From Pseudoalteromonas galatheae (GTDB lineage: Bacteria; Pseudomonadota; Gammaproteobacteria; Enterobacterales; Alteromonadaceae): a stretch of 64,000 nt of DNA. The stretch spans positions 620,001 through 684,000 of the forward strand of contig NZ_PNCO02000001.1 in assembly GCF_005886105.2 (NCBI RefSeq), written 5' to 3'. The notes beneath the pieces were generated by a model. That model was not told the DNA's origin. It did not search any database and was given only the letters and a program-made list of their open reading frames with translations. Of this stretch, positions 55,987 to 64,000 are shown piece after piece; the first letter of the stretch is position 1, and each line of letters begins with the position of its first letter. The translations under genes and the position numbers were made by a program.

Positions 55987-57117
55987 TTAGCTCCTCTTTA
56001 TTGCACTTAAAACAGTGAACTTTTTGTTATTGCCTAGTGTCTTGCTGTTACCGAACAAACGCTTGAGTTTATCGTCGTATTCCAAGTGGCGGTTACCGAT
56101 AATTCTTAACTCACCCCCTTGTCGAAGCGCTGCCTTAGCTTGTAAAAACATCTGCCAAGCGATGTGATCTGTGATTGCATTGGCCTGATGGAATGGCGGG
56201 TTACACAGTACCAGATCCGCACCGTAATTTTCAAAACCCGTTAGACAGTCGTTTTGGACAAACTGACAATCAGCAACACGCTCAGGTAAATTATTAACGA
56301 TATTTTGCTTCGCGCTGTGCACCGCCATCGCCGACTCGTCGATAAAGGTGACGGTAGCATTTGGCATTTTTGCGAGCGTCATCAATCCAATGACACCGTT
56401 ACCGCAGCCAAGATCAATGACCTTCATTGGTTTCTTACCCATAGGAAGGTAATTAATAAAAAAACGAGCGCCAATATCAAGAGAATCTCGTGAGAAAACA
56501 TTTGCTTCATTCGACAAGGTAAAATCGGTTTTTTCCAGCGGCCAAGACACAGGGAATTTACTATCAATGGCTTTGGCTGACGTCTTGCTGAATACCAAGC
56601 GCGATTTTTTTACCGCTAAGCTAGTCGTTGGCTCCGTCAAAAAGTGGCTAAAGCTTTTTAATGTGGAGGTGTGAATTTCTTTTGCTTTGCCCGCCGCAAT
56701 TACGGGAATGCCTGAAGTTAGTTTACTTAACTGTGCAAGTTGCGCTTGCAATAGCCCTGAATTTTTAGGAATTTTTATTAATATCAGAGCGATATCTTGT
56801 GGTAGCTCATCCATGCTAGTGAGTACATCAACCTGAGCGCCTGCGAGTCCGTTGGCCTCCAAATTATGCTCGTAGGCGAGGGTACTCACATAAGAGTCGG
56901 TCACTACCGTGCAGTGCTTGTCGGCAAGTGCACAGCATAACGCGCCAAAACTATCGTTGAGAATGAGAATACGGTTTGCATCGTGGTGATGTTCAAAGAC
57001 ATAATCTAACAGGTATTCGTCGGCTGAATCCCAAGCTTGTAAGCTACGGTTTTTTTGATCGAGTGGAAACCTATGTAGCGTAAAAGGGTTTCCGGCTAGA
57101 ATTGCATCAGTCGTCAT
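55987..57117 (-). CDS. rlmG: 23S rRNA (guanine-1835-N2) methyltransferase
   Basis: A 376-residue SAM-dependent enzyme of the RsmC/RlmG group with duplicated Rossmann domains. The active C-terminal domain has the SAM loop VIDLGCGNGVIGLM and the catalytic motif LCNPPFHQ (NPPF). The N-terminal half is a degenerate copy. Family members methylate G1835 of 23S rRNA. RsmC (16S G1207) is the alternative, but the N-terminal region fits RlmG better. It is the first gene of the ampG-direction unit and is divergent from alkB. Confidence 0.88.
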   Translation of the reverse strand: MTTDAILAGNPFTLHRFPLDQKNRSLQAWDSADEYLLDYVFEHHHDANRILILNDSFGALCCALADKHCTVVTDSYVSTLAYEHNLEANGLAGAQVDVLTSMDELPQDIALILIKIPKNSGLLQAQLAQLSKLTSGIPVIAAGKAKEIHTSTLKSFSHFLTEPTTSLAVKKSRLVFSKTSAKAIDSKFPVSWPLEKTDFTLSNEANVFSRDSLDIGARFFINYLPMGKKPMKVIDLGCGNGVIGLMTLAKMPNATVTFIDESAMAVHSAKQNIVNNLPERVADCQFVQNDCLTGFENYGADLVLCNPPFHQANAITDHIAWQMFLQAKAALRQGGELRIIGNRHLEYDDKLKRLFGNSKTLGNNKKFTVLSAIKRS

Positions 57118-57155
57118 GTGAATGTTCTATAAATAAAAGCAGCGGGTAGTTTAAC

Positions 57156-57749
57156 ATGAGAGCAGTAGACAAAGCACGGAACTTGCCGAGCGGTTTTAGC
57201 TATCAAGCACAGGCTATTAGCTTCGATAAAAGTCTAGCGCTATATAATGTACTACTGAGTAGCCTTGCGTGGCAGCAAAATACCATCACCTTATTTGGTA
57301 AGACCCATCAAACGCCTCGACTAGAACGCTTTATTGCCGACTCTGACGTGCATTACTGTTATTCGGGGAAGCGACTTGAAAATGCGCCTTGGCCTTCGGT
57401 ATTGCTAGGGATAAGACAAACGCTAGAACGCAGATTTAATATTCCTTTTAATGCGGTATTGGCTAATTTTTATCGTGATGGTCAAGACAGTATGGGCTGG
57501 CACAGTGATGATGAACCTGAACTCGGTTTGACGCCTACAATTGCTTCACTGTCGCTTGGCGCGACCCGCAAATTCAAAATACGCCACAAAGTAAGTCACT
57601 CTGTAACCGATATTTTATTGGAAACGGGTAGCTTATTGGTAATGCAAGGTGATAGTCAGCGCGACTATCAACATGCTTTGCCAAAGCAGACCAAAGTGTC
57701 CCAAGGGCGCATTAATCTCACCTTTCGAAGTGTTGGAAATACGCGCTGA
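57156..57749 (+). CDS. alkB: AlkB-like 2-oxoglutarate/Fe(II) demethylase
   Basis: A 197-residue dioxygenase of the AlkB family (ALKBH2/3-like branch). The iron ligands are in WHSDDEPEL (HxD) and YQHALPK, and the 2-oxoglutarate arginine is in GRINLTFR. NFYRDGQDSMGWHSDD is the typical nucleotide-binding segment. It should repair alkylated bases such as 1-methyladenine and 3-methylcytosine in DNA. It is divergent from rlmG, with 38 bases between the starts. Confidence 0.92.
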   Translation: MRAVDKARNLPSGFSYQAQAISFDKSLALYNVLLSSLAWQQNTITLFGKTHQTPRLERFIADSDVHYCYSGKRLENAPWPSVLLGIRQTLERRFNIPFNAVLANFYRDGQDSMGWHSDDEPELGLTPTIASLSLGATRKFKIRHKVSHSVTDILLETGSLLVMQGDSQRDYQHALPKQTKVSQGRINLTFRSVGNTR

Positions 57750-57794
57750 ACGGCGTATAGTAGCGTCACGAATTGCTCTAGGAGACAAAGTATA

Positions 57795-58109
57795 ATGTCA
57801 ATGCAATCACAGATTTATGACAAGATAGCTGAAGCCGTTGCATGCAAGCACTTGAACGTTATCAATGAAAGCCATATGCACAGTCGTGGCGAAGAGTCTC
57901 ACTTTAAAGTCATTGTAGTAAGCGAACAATTTATTGGCCAGAGACTGCTGCAGCGTCATCGAAAAATCAATGAAGTGCTAAAAGATGAGCTGCAAAATCA
58001 TATTCACGCTTTGGCCATTCATGCCTATACACCTGAAGAGTTTTCAGAAAAGGAAGGTCAGACGCCTGAGTCACCAAAATGCTTGGGTGGTTCTAAGTTC
58101 GATAGCTGA
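57795..58109 (+). CDS. bolA: BolA-family protein
   Basis: A 104-residue protein with the BolA fold. HSRGEESHFKVIVVSEQF and RLLQRHRKINEVLKDEL are the conserved regions, and the histidine in IHALAIHAYTPEEF probably ligates a shared Fe-S cluster with a monothiol glutaredoxin. Length equals E. coli BolA (105). It may act in envelope control and iron-sulfur handling. A terminator follows. Confidence 0.92.
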   Translation: MSMQSQIYDKIAEAVACKHLNVINESHMHSRGEESHFKVIVVSEQFIGQRLLQRHRKINEVLKDELQNHIHALAIHAYTPEEFSEKEGQTPESPKCLGGSKFDS

Positions 58110-58159
58110 TCAGATGTGTGTTTTACATATCTGCCAGTACACTACGCAGTAATTTTAAT

Positions 58160-58186
58160 AAAGTGAGTCCAACCTCACTTTTATTT
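58160..58186 (+). terminator. Terminator of bolA
   Basis: AAAGTGAG and CTCACTTT pair over 8 bases around TCCAAC, followed by TTATTTTG. Confidence 0.85.
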
Positions 58187-58214
58187 TGTATCAAATCAAT
58201 GGATAGGATCTCTT

Positions 58215-59405
58215 ATGGTCATCAAACCAAAAATTCGTGGATTTATTTGTACTAATGCGCATCCTGTAGGCTGTGCAGCACACGTTCAAGAACAGATTGA
58301 ATACGTAAAACAACAAGGCCAAATCGAGAATGGTCCTAAGAATGTATTAGTAATAGGTGCATCAACAGGTTATGGCTTGGCATCGCGTATTACTGCTGCA
58401 TTTGGTGCTGGTGCGAAAACGCTAGGTATCTTCTTTGAAAAAGAAGGTTCAGAGAAGAAAACCGCATCAGCAGGTTGGTATAATACGGCTGCGTTCCAGC
58501 AAGCTGCAGAAGAAGCGGGTTTGTGGTCTAAAAATATTAATGGCGATGCGTTTTCTGATGAGTTGAAGCAAAAAACCATCGAAACCATTAAAGCTGAATT
58601 AGGCAAAATAGATTTAGTGATATATAGCCTTGCGTCTCCTCGTCGTAAAGACCCTAAATCTGATGAAGTTTACTCTTCAACACTTAAGCCAATTGGCTCA
58701 GCTATCACAACTAAAAACTTGAATACGTCAAAGCGCGTCATTGATGAAATGACGGTTGAAGCCGCGAACGAAGATGAAATCGCCAATACGGTTAAAGTGA
58801 TGGGTGGTGAAGATTGGGAACTTTGGATTGATGCGCTTAAGCAAGCGGATGTGCTGGCTGATGGCTTTAAAACAACGGCATACACTTATATCGGTAAAGA
58901 GCTGACTTGGCCAATTTACGGTCACGCGACTATTGGTAAAGCAAAAGAGGATTTGGACCGTGCGACGCAGACAATTCGCGAAACCACAGCGGATATTAAA
59001 GGCGAAGCGTATGTATCATCTTTGAATGCGGTAGTGACGCAGGCAAGCTCTGCTATTCCAATTATGCCTCTTTATATCTCTGCACTATTTAAAGTGATGA
59101 AAGGTGATGGCACATATGAAGGGACTATCGAGCAAATCCATGGGCTGTTTACTGAAAATCTATATGGTCAATCGCCACGTTTTGATGATGGCGGTCACTT
59201 GTTCCAAAACTATAAGGAACTAGAAGACGGTGTTCAAGCGCGTGTACAGACCATTTGGGATACTGTTGATACTGATACAATCGATGAGTTAACTGATTAT
59301 GTTGGCTACCACAATGAATTCTTGAAGCTATTCGGCTTTGGAGTAGACGGCGTAGATTACGAAGCGGATGTGAATGCGGCGGTAGAAATTAATCATCTCG
59401 TTTAA
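58215..59405 (+). CDS. fabV: Enoyl-ACP reductase FabV
   Basis: A 396-residue NADH-dependent enoyl-ACP (and enoyl-CoA) reductase of the FabV type, the last step of each fatty acid elongation round. It starts [20 protein letters not shown], as in the family. The nucleotide-binding loop is [14 protein letters not shown]. The Y-X8-K catalytic pair is in [11 protein letters not shown], longer spaced than in FabI (Y-X6-K). FabV enzymes are known for natural triclosan resistance. Single gene with a strong terminator. Confidence 0.96.
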   Translation: MVIKPKIRGFICTNAHPVGCAAHVQEQIEYVKQQGQIENGPKNVLVIGASTGYGLASRITAAFGAGAKTLGIFFEKEGSEKKTASAGWYNTAAFQQAAEEAGLWSKNINGDAFSDELKQKTIETIKAELGKIDLVIYSLASPRRKDPKSDEVYSSTLKPIGSAITTKNLNTSKRVIDEMTVEAANEDEIANTVKVMGGEDWELWIDALKQADVLADGFKTTAYTYIGKELTWPIYGHATIGKAKEDLDRATQTIRETTADIKGEAYVSSLNAVVTQASSAIPIMPLYISALFKVMKGDGTYEGTIEQIHGLFTENLYGQSPRFDDGGHLFQNYKELEDGVQARVQTIWDTVDTDTIDELTDYVGYHNEFLKLFGFGVDGVDYEADVNAAVEINHLV

Positions 59406-59424
59406 TTTCACGGTTTTTGAATTT

Positions 59425-59462
59425 ACGGGCAAAGTACTAATTGGTACTTTGCCCGTTTTTGT
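59425..59462 (+). terminator. Terminator of fabV
   Basis: ACGGGCAAAGTAC and GTACTTTGCCCGT pair perfectly over 13 bases, followed by TTTTTGTTT. Confidence 0.95.
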
Positions 59463-59832
59463 TTAATAGCGAATTTTTTACTTATTTTGCAGATTAGGGT
59501 AAGAAAAATTTTATCTATACCACTTTGGTCTATACTCCTTTCTGTGATGGATTTTTCAACTAATCCAAATCCACGTTAAAGTCGTATTAATTTCATAATT
59601 CCACTCGCATACTCAGTACGATTAATGTTAAAATCAGAGAAATATGTGAGGACTTTTATCACGACGCTGCTTTTTTGTGCGCGTTGAGGGGTATTTTAAA
59701 GGGGCTGTTTGGGAACCCTATCCGGACTCATAACTTTCTGCTCTTTATACCTAATACTTAGTACAAACGAGGTGGCGCTGTGGTGACTAAAGATATTTTC
59801 AGTTTCTTTCCGTTAATGTAATGCAAGTGCGT
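59463..59832 (+). other. Leader region of the nqr operon with possible upstream ORF
   Basis: About 370 bases before nqrA with no long gene. Near its end AGGTGG precedes GTGGTGACTAAAG, which opens a short frame of about 13 codons ([13 protein letters not shown]) ending TAATG at about 59818-59822, just before the nqrA start region. It may be a translated leader coupled to nqrA. Upstream of it is a G-rich stretch (GAGGGG, AAAGGGG, TTTGGGAACCC) that I cannot assign. Confidence 0.4.
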
Positions 59833-61176
59833 ATGATCAACATAAAAAAAGGTCTGGACTTACCAATAGAGGGCGCACCTCAGCAAGTTATTCATGATGG
59901 TTCTGCTGTCAAACGAGTAGCTGTGCTAGGTGAAGAATTCATCGGTATGCGTCCTACCATGCATATTCGTGTGGATGACCAAGTCAAGAAAGGCCAAGTT
60001 CTTTTTGAAGATAAAAAGAACCCAGGCGTCAAGTTTACTGCGCCAGCTTCTGGTGTAGTTAAAGAAATTAACCGTGGTGCTAAGCGTGTACTTCAATCCG
60101 TTGTGATCGAAGTTCAAGGCGACGAGCAAATCACTTTTGAGAAGTTTTCAGCTGCTGACTTAAGCAACTTAGACTCTGAAAAAGTGAAGGAAGTGCTAAT
60201 CGAGTCTGGTCAGTGGCCAGCACTTCGTGCACGTCCATTTAGCCGTGTCGCTGTGCCGAGTGCAACACCTAGCTCAATCTTTGTGACAGCAACAGATACT
60301 AATCCGTTAGCAGCAGATCCTGCTGTTATCATCGCGGAAAACGTGGAAGCGTTTGAAGCGGGTCTAGCGGTTGTATCTCGTTTGACTGAAGGCAAAGTAT
60401 TTGTGTGTAAGAAAGCGGGTGCTAACGTACCTAGCTCTTCGATCTCACAAGTAGAAGTTCATGAGTTTGCAGGTGTTCACCCAGCAGGTAACGTGGGTAC
60501 TCACATTCACTTCCTAGATTCTGTAGGTACAAACAAGCAAGTATGGCACATTGGTTACCAAGATGTCATCGCGTTTGGTAAGTTGTTCCTAACAGGTGAA
60601 ATCTACTCAGACAGAGTTGTTGCTTTAGCAGGTCCTCGAGTTAAGAATCCTCGCTTAGTGAAAACTCATGTCGGTGCGTCGCTAACAGATTTAGTTGCAG
60701 GCGAGCTTGAAGACGGTGATAACCGAGTCATTTCTGGCTCTGTGTTAGCTGGTAAAACAGCAACTGGCCCTCACGCTTACCTTGGTCGTTACCATACTCA
60801 AGTATCAGTATTACTTGAAGGTCGCGAGAAAGAGCTATTTGGCTGGATCGCTCCGGGTAGTGACAAATTCTCAGTAACACGTACATTCATTTCACACTTA
60901 ACACCTAGCCGTTTGTTCAAGATGACAACGTCTACTGGTGGCTCTAAGCGTGCGATGGTACCAATCGGTAACTATGAGCGTGTTATGCCACTCGATATTT
61001 TGCCAACGCTATTATTACGTGATCTTATTTCGCGTGATCTAGATTCTGCGATTTCGTTGGGTGCATTAGAGCTAGATGAAGAAGATTTAGCACTATGTAC
61101 TTACGTATGTCCGGGCAAATATGAGTACGGTTCAATCCTGCGTGATTGCCTGACTACTATCGAGAAGGAAGGTTAA
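59833..61176 (+). CDS. nqrA: Na+-translocating NADH:quinone reductase subunit A
   Basis: A 447-residue cytosolic subunit of the Na+-pumping NADH dehydrogenase. The start at 59833 gives [16 protein letters not shown], the conserved N-terminus. [28 protein letters not shown] is almost unchanged from Vibrio. An in-frame ATG four codons earlier exists. First gene of nqrABCDE. Codon bias suggests high expression, in line with a main respiratory pump in a marine bacterium. Confidence 0.96.
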   Translation: MINIKKGLDLPIEGAPQQVIHDGSAVKRVAVLGEEFIGMRPTMHIRVDDQVKKGQVLFEDKKNPGVKFTAPASGVVKEINRGAKRVLQSVVIEVQGDEQITFEKFSAADLSNLDSEKVKEVLIESGQWPALRARPFSRVAVPSATPSSIFVTATDTNPLAADPAVIIAENVEAFEAGLAVVSRLTEGKVFVCKKAGANVPSSSISQVEVHEFAGVHPAGNVGTHIHFLDSVGTNKQVWHIGYQDVIAFGKLFLTGEIYSDRVVALAGPRVKNPRLVKTHVGASLTDLVAGELEDGDNRVISGSVLAGKTATGPHAYLGRYHTQVSVLLEGREKELFGWIAPGSDKFSVTRTFISHLTPSRLFKMTTSTGGSKRAMVPIGNYERVMPLDILPTLLLRDLISRDLDSAISLGALELDEEDLALCTYVCPGKYEYGSILRDCLTTIEKEG

Positions 61177-61178
61177 AA

Positions 61179-62381
61179 ATGGCCTTAAAGAAATTTTTAG
61201 AAGACATTGAACCTCACTTTGAACCTGGTGGTAAACACGAGAAGTGGTACGCGCTTTATGAAGCCGTAGCAACTATCTTCTACACTCCTGGTTATGTAAA
61301 CAAAGGTGCAACGCACGTTCGCGATAACATCGACCTAAAACGTATTATGATTTTAGTGTGGATGGCGACGTTCCCTGCAATGTTCTTTGGTATGTTCAAC
61401 ATCGGTCACCAAGCTGCACTTGCACTAGGTAACGGTTTTGAGCTTGCCAATACTTGGCAGGTAGCTATTTTCCAAGCGCTTGGTGGTGAATTAACCGCTG
61501 ATGCAGGTTGGGGTGCCAAGATGTTCTATGGTGCGTGTTTCTTCTTGCCTATTTACGCTACTGTGTTTGCAGTTGGTGGTTTCTGGGAAGTGTTATTCGC
61601 GTCAGTTCGTAAACACGAAGTAAACGAAGGTTTCTTCGTAACCTCGGTATTATTTGCGCTTATCCTGCCTGCGACAATTCCGTTATGGCAAGCTGCTTTA
61701 GGTATTACGTTCGGTGTTGTAATCGCGAAGGAAATCTTCGGCGGTACGGGTCGTAACTTCCTAAACCCAGCACTTGCAGGCCGTGCGTTCTTATTCTTCG
61801 CATACCCTGCTGACATCTCTGGTGACACAGTGTGGACAGCTGTTGACTCATTCTCTGGTGCAACTTACTTAGGTCAAGCGACTGCAGGTTCACTAGACTA
61901 CAACAACATGGACCTTTGGTTTAACGCGTTTTACGGCTTTATCCAAGGCTCTGTAGGTGAAACATCAACACTAGCAATCTTACTTGGTGGTTTGTTCCTT
62001 GTTTATGCTCGAATCGCGTCATGGCGTATCGTACTAGGTACATTCATCGGTATGGTTGTAATGTCATTCGTTCTAAACGCAATCGGTTCTGAAACAAATG
62101 CTGCGTTTGCTATGCCTTGGCACTGGCACTTAGTACTCGGTGGTTTTGCATTTGGTATGTTCTTTATGGCAACAGACCCTGTATCTGCGTCTTTCACAGA
62201 CAAAGGTAAGTGGTTATACGGTGCGCTAATCGGTGTAATGGTTGTGCTTATCCGTGTTGTTAACCCGGCATACCCAGAGGGCATGATGTTAGCAATCCTA
62301 TTCGCTAACCTTTTTGCTCCACTATTCGACCACTTCGTAGTGCAGTCAAATGTGAAGAGGAGATTGGCACGTGTCAACTAA
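61179..62381 (+). CDS. nqrB: Na+-NQR subunit B
   Basis: A 400-residue membrane subunit with about ten helices. The covalently bound FMN attaches to the threonine in [11 protein letters not shown] (SGAT). ATG at 61179 follows GAAGGAAGG and opens [25 protein letters not shown]. It forms the Na+ channel region with NqrD and NqrE and is coupled to nqrA by a three-base gap. Confidence 0.96.
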   Translation: MALKKFLEDIEPHFEPGGKHEKWYALYEAVATIFYTPGYVNKGATHVRDNIDLKRIMILVWMATFPAMFFGMFNIGHQAALALGNGFELANTWQVAIFQALGGELTADAGWGAKMFYGACFFLPIYATVFAVGGFWEVLFASVRKHEVNEGFFVTSVLFALILPATIPLWQAALGITFGVVIAKEIFGGTGRNFLNPALAGRAFLFFAYPADISGDTVWTAVDSFSGATYLGQATAGSLDYNNMDLWFNAFYGFIQGSVGETSTLAILLGGLFLVYARIASWRIVLGTFIGMVVMSFVLNAIGSETNAAFAMPWHWHLVLGGFAFGMFFMATDPVSASFTDKGKWLYGALIGVMVVLIRVVNPAYPEGMMLAILFANLFAPLFDHFVVQSNVKRRLARVN

Positions 62382-63120
62382 TAATGAATCAATGGGCAAA
62401 ACGCTCGGCGTAGTTGTTGGCTTATGTTTAGTGTGTGCAATCGTAGTATCTTTTGCTTCGGTTCAGCTTCGCCCTATGCAGCAAGCAAACAAAAACGAAG
62501 ATATTCAACGAAATATTTTAGCCGTTGCTGGCTTCGATAAAGTTAAAAATGTATCTGAAGTTTTTAACCAAAATATCGAATCGCGTGTTGTTAGTCTTAA
62601 AACCGGTGAGTTTGTAGAAGACGTTAAAGCGGAAACCTTTGATTTTGAAGCAACTAAGTTTGATGCCAAACGTAGTTACAAGCTTTCAAAAGAAGAAGAC
62701 AAAGCAGGTATTCAACGTATCACGAATAACTCTCCAGTTTATTTTGCAAAAGATGACCAAGGTCAAGTCTCTACTATCATTCTACCAATCCAAGGTTATG
62801 GCCTTTGGGGTGTGATGTATGGCTTCCTTGCGCTAGAAGCTGATGGTGAGACAATTAAGTCAATCAACTTTTATAAGCACAGCGAAACTCCAGGTCTGGG
62901 TGGCGAAATTCAAAACCCTAAGTGGACTGCACTTTGGGAAGGTAAAGAGCTTCCTGTCGACGTAGTTAAAGGCAGTGCTGGCGGTAACGAACACAAGATA
63001 GACGGTCTATCTGGTGCAACGCTTACCTCTAACGGTGTTGATCACACAGTTGATTTCTGGACAAGCGACAAAGCGTTTGGTCCATTCCTTGCGAAAGTAC
63101 GTAAAGGAGCATTGAACTAA
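62371..63120 (+). CDS. nqrC: Na+-NQR subunit C
   Basis: A 249-residue subunit with one N-terminal membrane helix (about 10-30) and a periplasmic FMN-binding domain. FMN is linked to the threonine in [13 protein letters not shown]. The start is GTG at 62371 after AGGAGATTGGCAC, and it overlaps the end of nqrB by 11 bases. The next start, nqrD, overlaps its stop by one base. Confidence 0.96.
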   Translation: MSTNNESMGKTLGVVVGLCLVCAIVVSFASVQLRPMQQANKNEDIQRNILAVAGFDKVKNVSEVFNQNIESRVVSLKTGEFVEDVKAETFDFEATKFDAKRSYKLSKEEDKAGIQRITNNSPVYFAKDDQGQVSTIILPIQGYGLWGVMYGFLALEADGETIKSINFYKHSETPGLGGEIQNPKWTALWEGKELPVDVVKGSAGGNEHKIDGLSGATLTSNGVDHTVDFWTSDKAFGPFLAKVRKGALN

Positions 63121-63752
63121 TGGCTAATGCAAAAGAAATGAAGGAAGTCTTGTTTGGTCCTGTTTTTGCGAACAACCCGATTGCACTGCAAGTGTTGGGG
63201 ATTTGTTCTGCACTAGCGGTAACTTCAAGCCTTAAAAATGCACTTATCATGTCAATCGCGTTGACATTGGTTACTGCGTTTTCAAGTTTATTTATCTCAA
63301 TGATCCGTAATCACATCCCTTCTAGTGTGCGTATCATTGTACAAATGACGATTATTGCATCTCTAGTAATCGTTGTAGACCAAGTGCTTCAAGCCGTTGT
63401 TTACTCAACAGCGAAAGAACTATCAACGTTCATCGGCCTTATCATTACTAACTGTATCGTAATGGGTCGTGCAGAAGCATACGCAATGAAGTCACCACCA
63501 ACAATGTCGTTCCTTGACGGTATTGGTAACGGCTTAGGTTACTCTGTTGTACTTCTAACAGTTGGCTTTATCCGTGAGCTATTCGGTGCGGGCACATTGT
63601 TTGGCGTTGAAATCTTACCACTTATCTCTGAAGGTGGTTGGTATCAGCCTATGGGTCTACTAGTTATGCCATTCAGTTCGTTCTTCATCGTAGGTGCATT
63701 TATTTGGGCACTGCGTACTTGGAAGAAAGACCAAGTAGAAGCGAAGGCATAA
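63120..63752 (+). CDS. nqrD: Na+-NQR subunit D
   Basis: A 210-residue membrane subunit with six helices. Family segments are [24 protein letters not shown] and the [19 protein letters not shown] loop. It overlaps nqrC by one base (TAATG). NqrD and NqrE are homologous and arranged with inverted topology around an Fe-S centre. Confidence 0.96.
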   Translation: MANAKEMKEVLFGPVFANNPIALQVLGICSALAVTSSLKNALIMSIALTLVTAFSSLFISMIRNHIPSSVRIIVQMTIIASLVIVVDQVLQAVVYSTAKELSTFIGLIITNCIVMGRAEAYAMKSPPTMSFLDGIGNGLGYSVVLLTVGFIRELFGAGTLFGVEILPLISEGGWYQPMGLLVMPFSSFFIVGAFIWALRTWKKDQVEAKA

Positions 63753-63762
63753 GGGGAGAGAG

Positions 63763-64000
63763 ATGGAACAATATATTAATTTATTTATCAAAGCAGTTTT
63801 CATTGAAAACTTAGCTTTATCTTTCTTCTTAGGTATGTGTACTTTCTTGGCGGTATCTAAGAAAGTAACCACGTCGCTAGGTCTAGGTATTGCGGTAATC
63901 GTTGTGCTAGGTATTTCTGTACCAGTAAACAACTTAGTTTACCACGCAGTGCTAGCGCCAGGTGCCCTAGAGTGGTTAGGCTTCCCTGAAGTGGATCTTA
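63763..64000 (+). CDS. nqrE: Na+-NQR subunit E (3' end outside window)
   Basis: The first 79 codons of nqrE from the ATG at 63763, ten bases after nqrD and preceded by GGGGAGAG. The start [21 protein letters not shown] and the cysteine in [13 protein letters not shown], one of the Fe-S ligands, match the family (about 200 residues). The rest lies beyond the window. Confidence 0.95.
   Translation, partial: MEQYINLFIKAVFIENLALSFFLGMCTFLAVSKKVTTSLGLGIAVIVVLGISVPVNNLVYHAVLAPGALEWLGFPEVDL

Overview
The window looks like a chromosomal segment from a marine gammaproteobacterium of the Alteromonadales, most likely Pseudoalteromonas or a close relative. I infer this from the gene set and order: a Na+-NQR operon, a fabV-type enoyl reductase, argR next to mdh, rpiA-serA, hemL-pyrB-hemJ, glnK-amtB, erpA, ampG-yajG-rlmG and a SO_0444-type metal exporter. 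No database was searched, so the genus is an inference.

Left end (1-5257): the right-hand part of an integrated mobile element. It carries two overlapping genes read inward from the element edge, a 1092-residue protein with a recombinase-like C-terminus and a large tyrosine recombinase that runs off the window. The element joins the host chromosome inside the Walker A codons of a phoH gene, of which only the 3' half survives here (5258-5797).

Signalling, lipid and metal block (5800-17100): a 1231-residue hybrid histidine kinase with PAS, receiver and HPt domains, then a response regulator with a degenerate GGDEF domain. After these come a small membrane protein, a DUF3192-type lipoprotein and a D-2-hydroxyacid dehydrogenase, then a ZntR-like regulator driving a Cu/Zn exporter from a 20-bp-spacer promoter. 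The block ends with an acyltransferase, a GNAT enzyme and a DTW-domain tRNA modification enzyme.

Regulatory RNA and iron block (17097-23000): tandem 64-bp palindromic repeats, then a long antisense-oriented CsrB-family RNA with a GacA/UvrY-type upstream site. Divergent from it is a Fur-controlled ferric iron ABC transporter (fbpABC) followed by a DyP-type peroxidase.

Membrane-ATPase block (23290-32267): a YqiJ-like OB-fold membrane protein, a YqiK-like flotillin and an 1832-residue AAA+ ATPase form one leftward transcription unit. This is the least understood conserved system in the window.

Core metabolism (32671-64000): argR and mdh (divergent); rpiA-serA; fau with a tail-anchored protein; an S10 peptidase; a double-receiver diguanylate cyclase; glnK-amtB behind a perfect NtrC site and a sigma-54 promoter; mrcB; a chemoreceptor; a MITE-like palindrome; hemL-pyrB-hemJ; a CLC-family transporter with an altered selectivity motif; erpA; a 58-residue membrane protein; an XRE regulator; ampG-PPIase-yajG-rlmG; alkB; bolA; fabV; and nqrABCDE, with nqrE cut by the window edge. 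No rRNA, tRNA or CRISPR array was seen.
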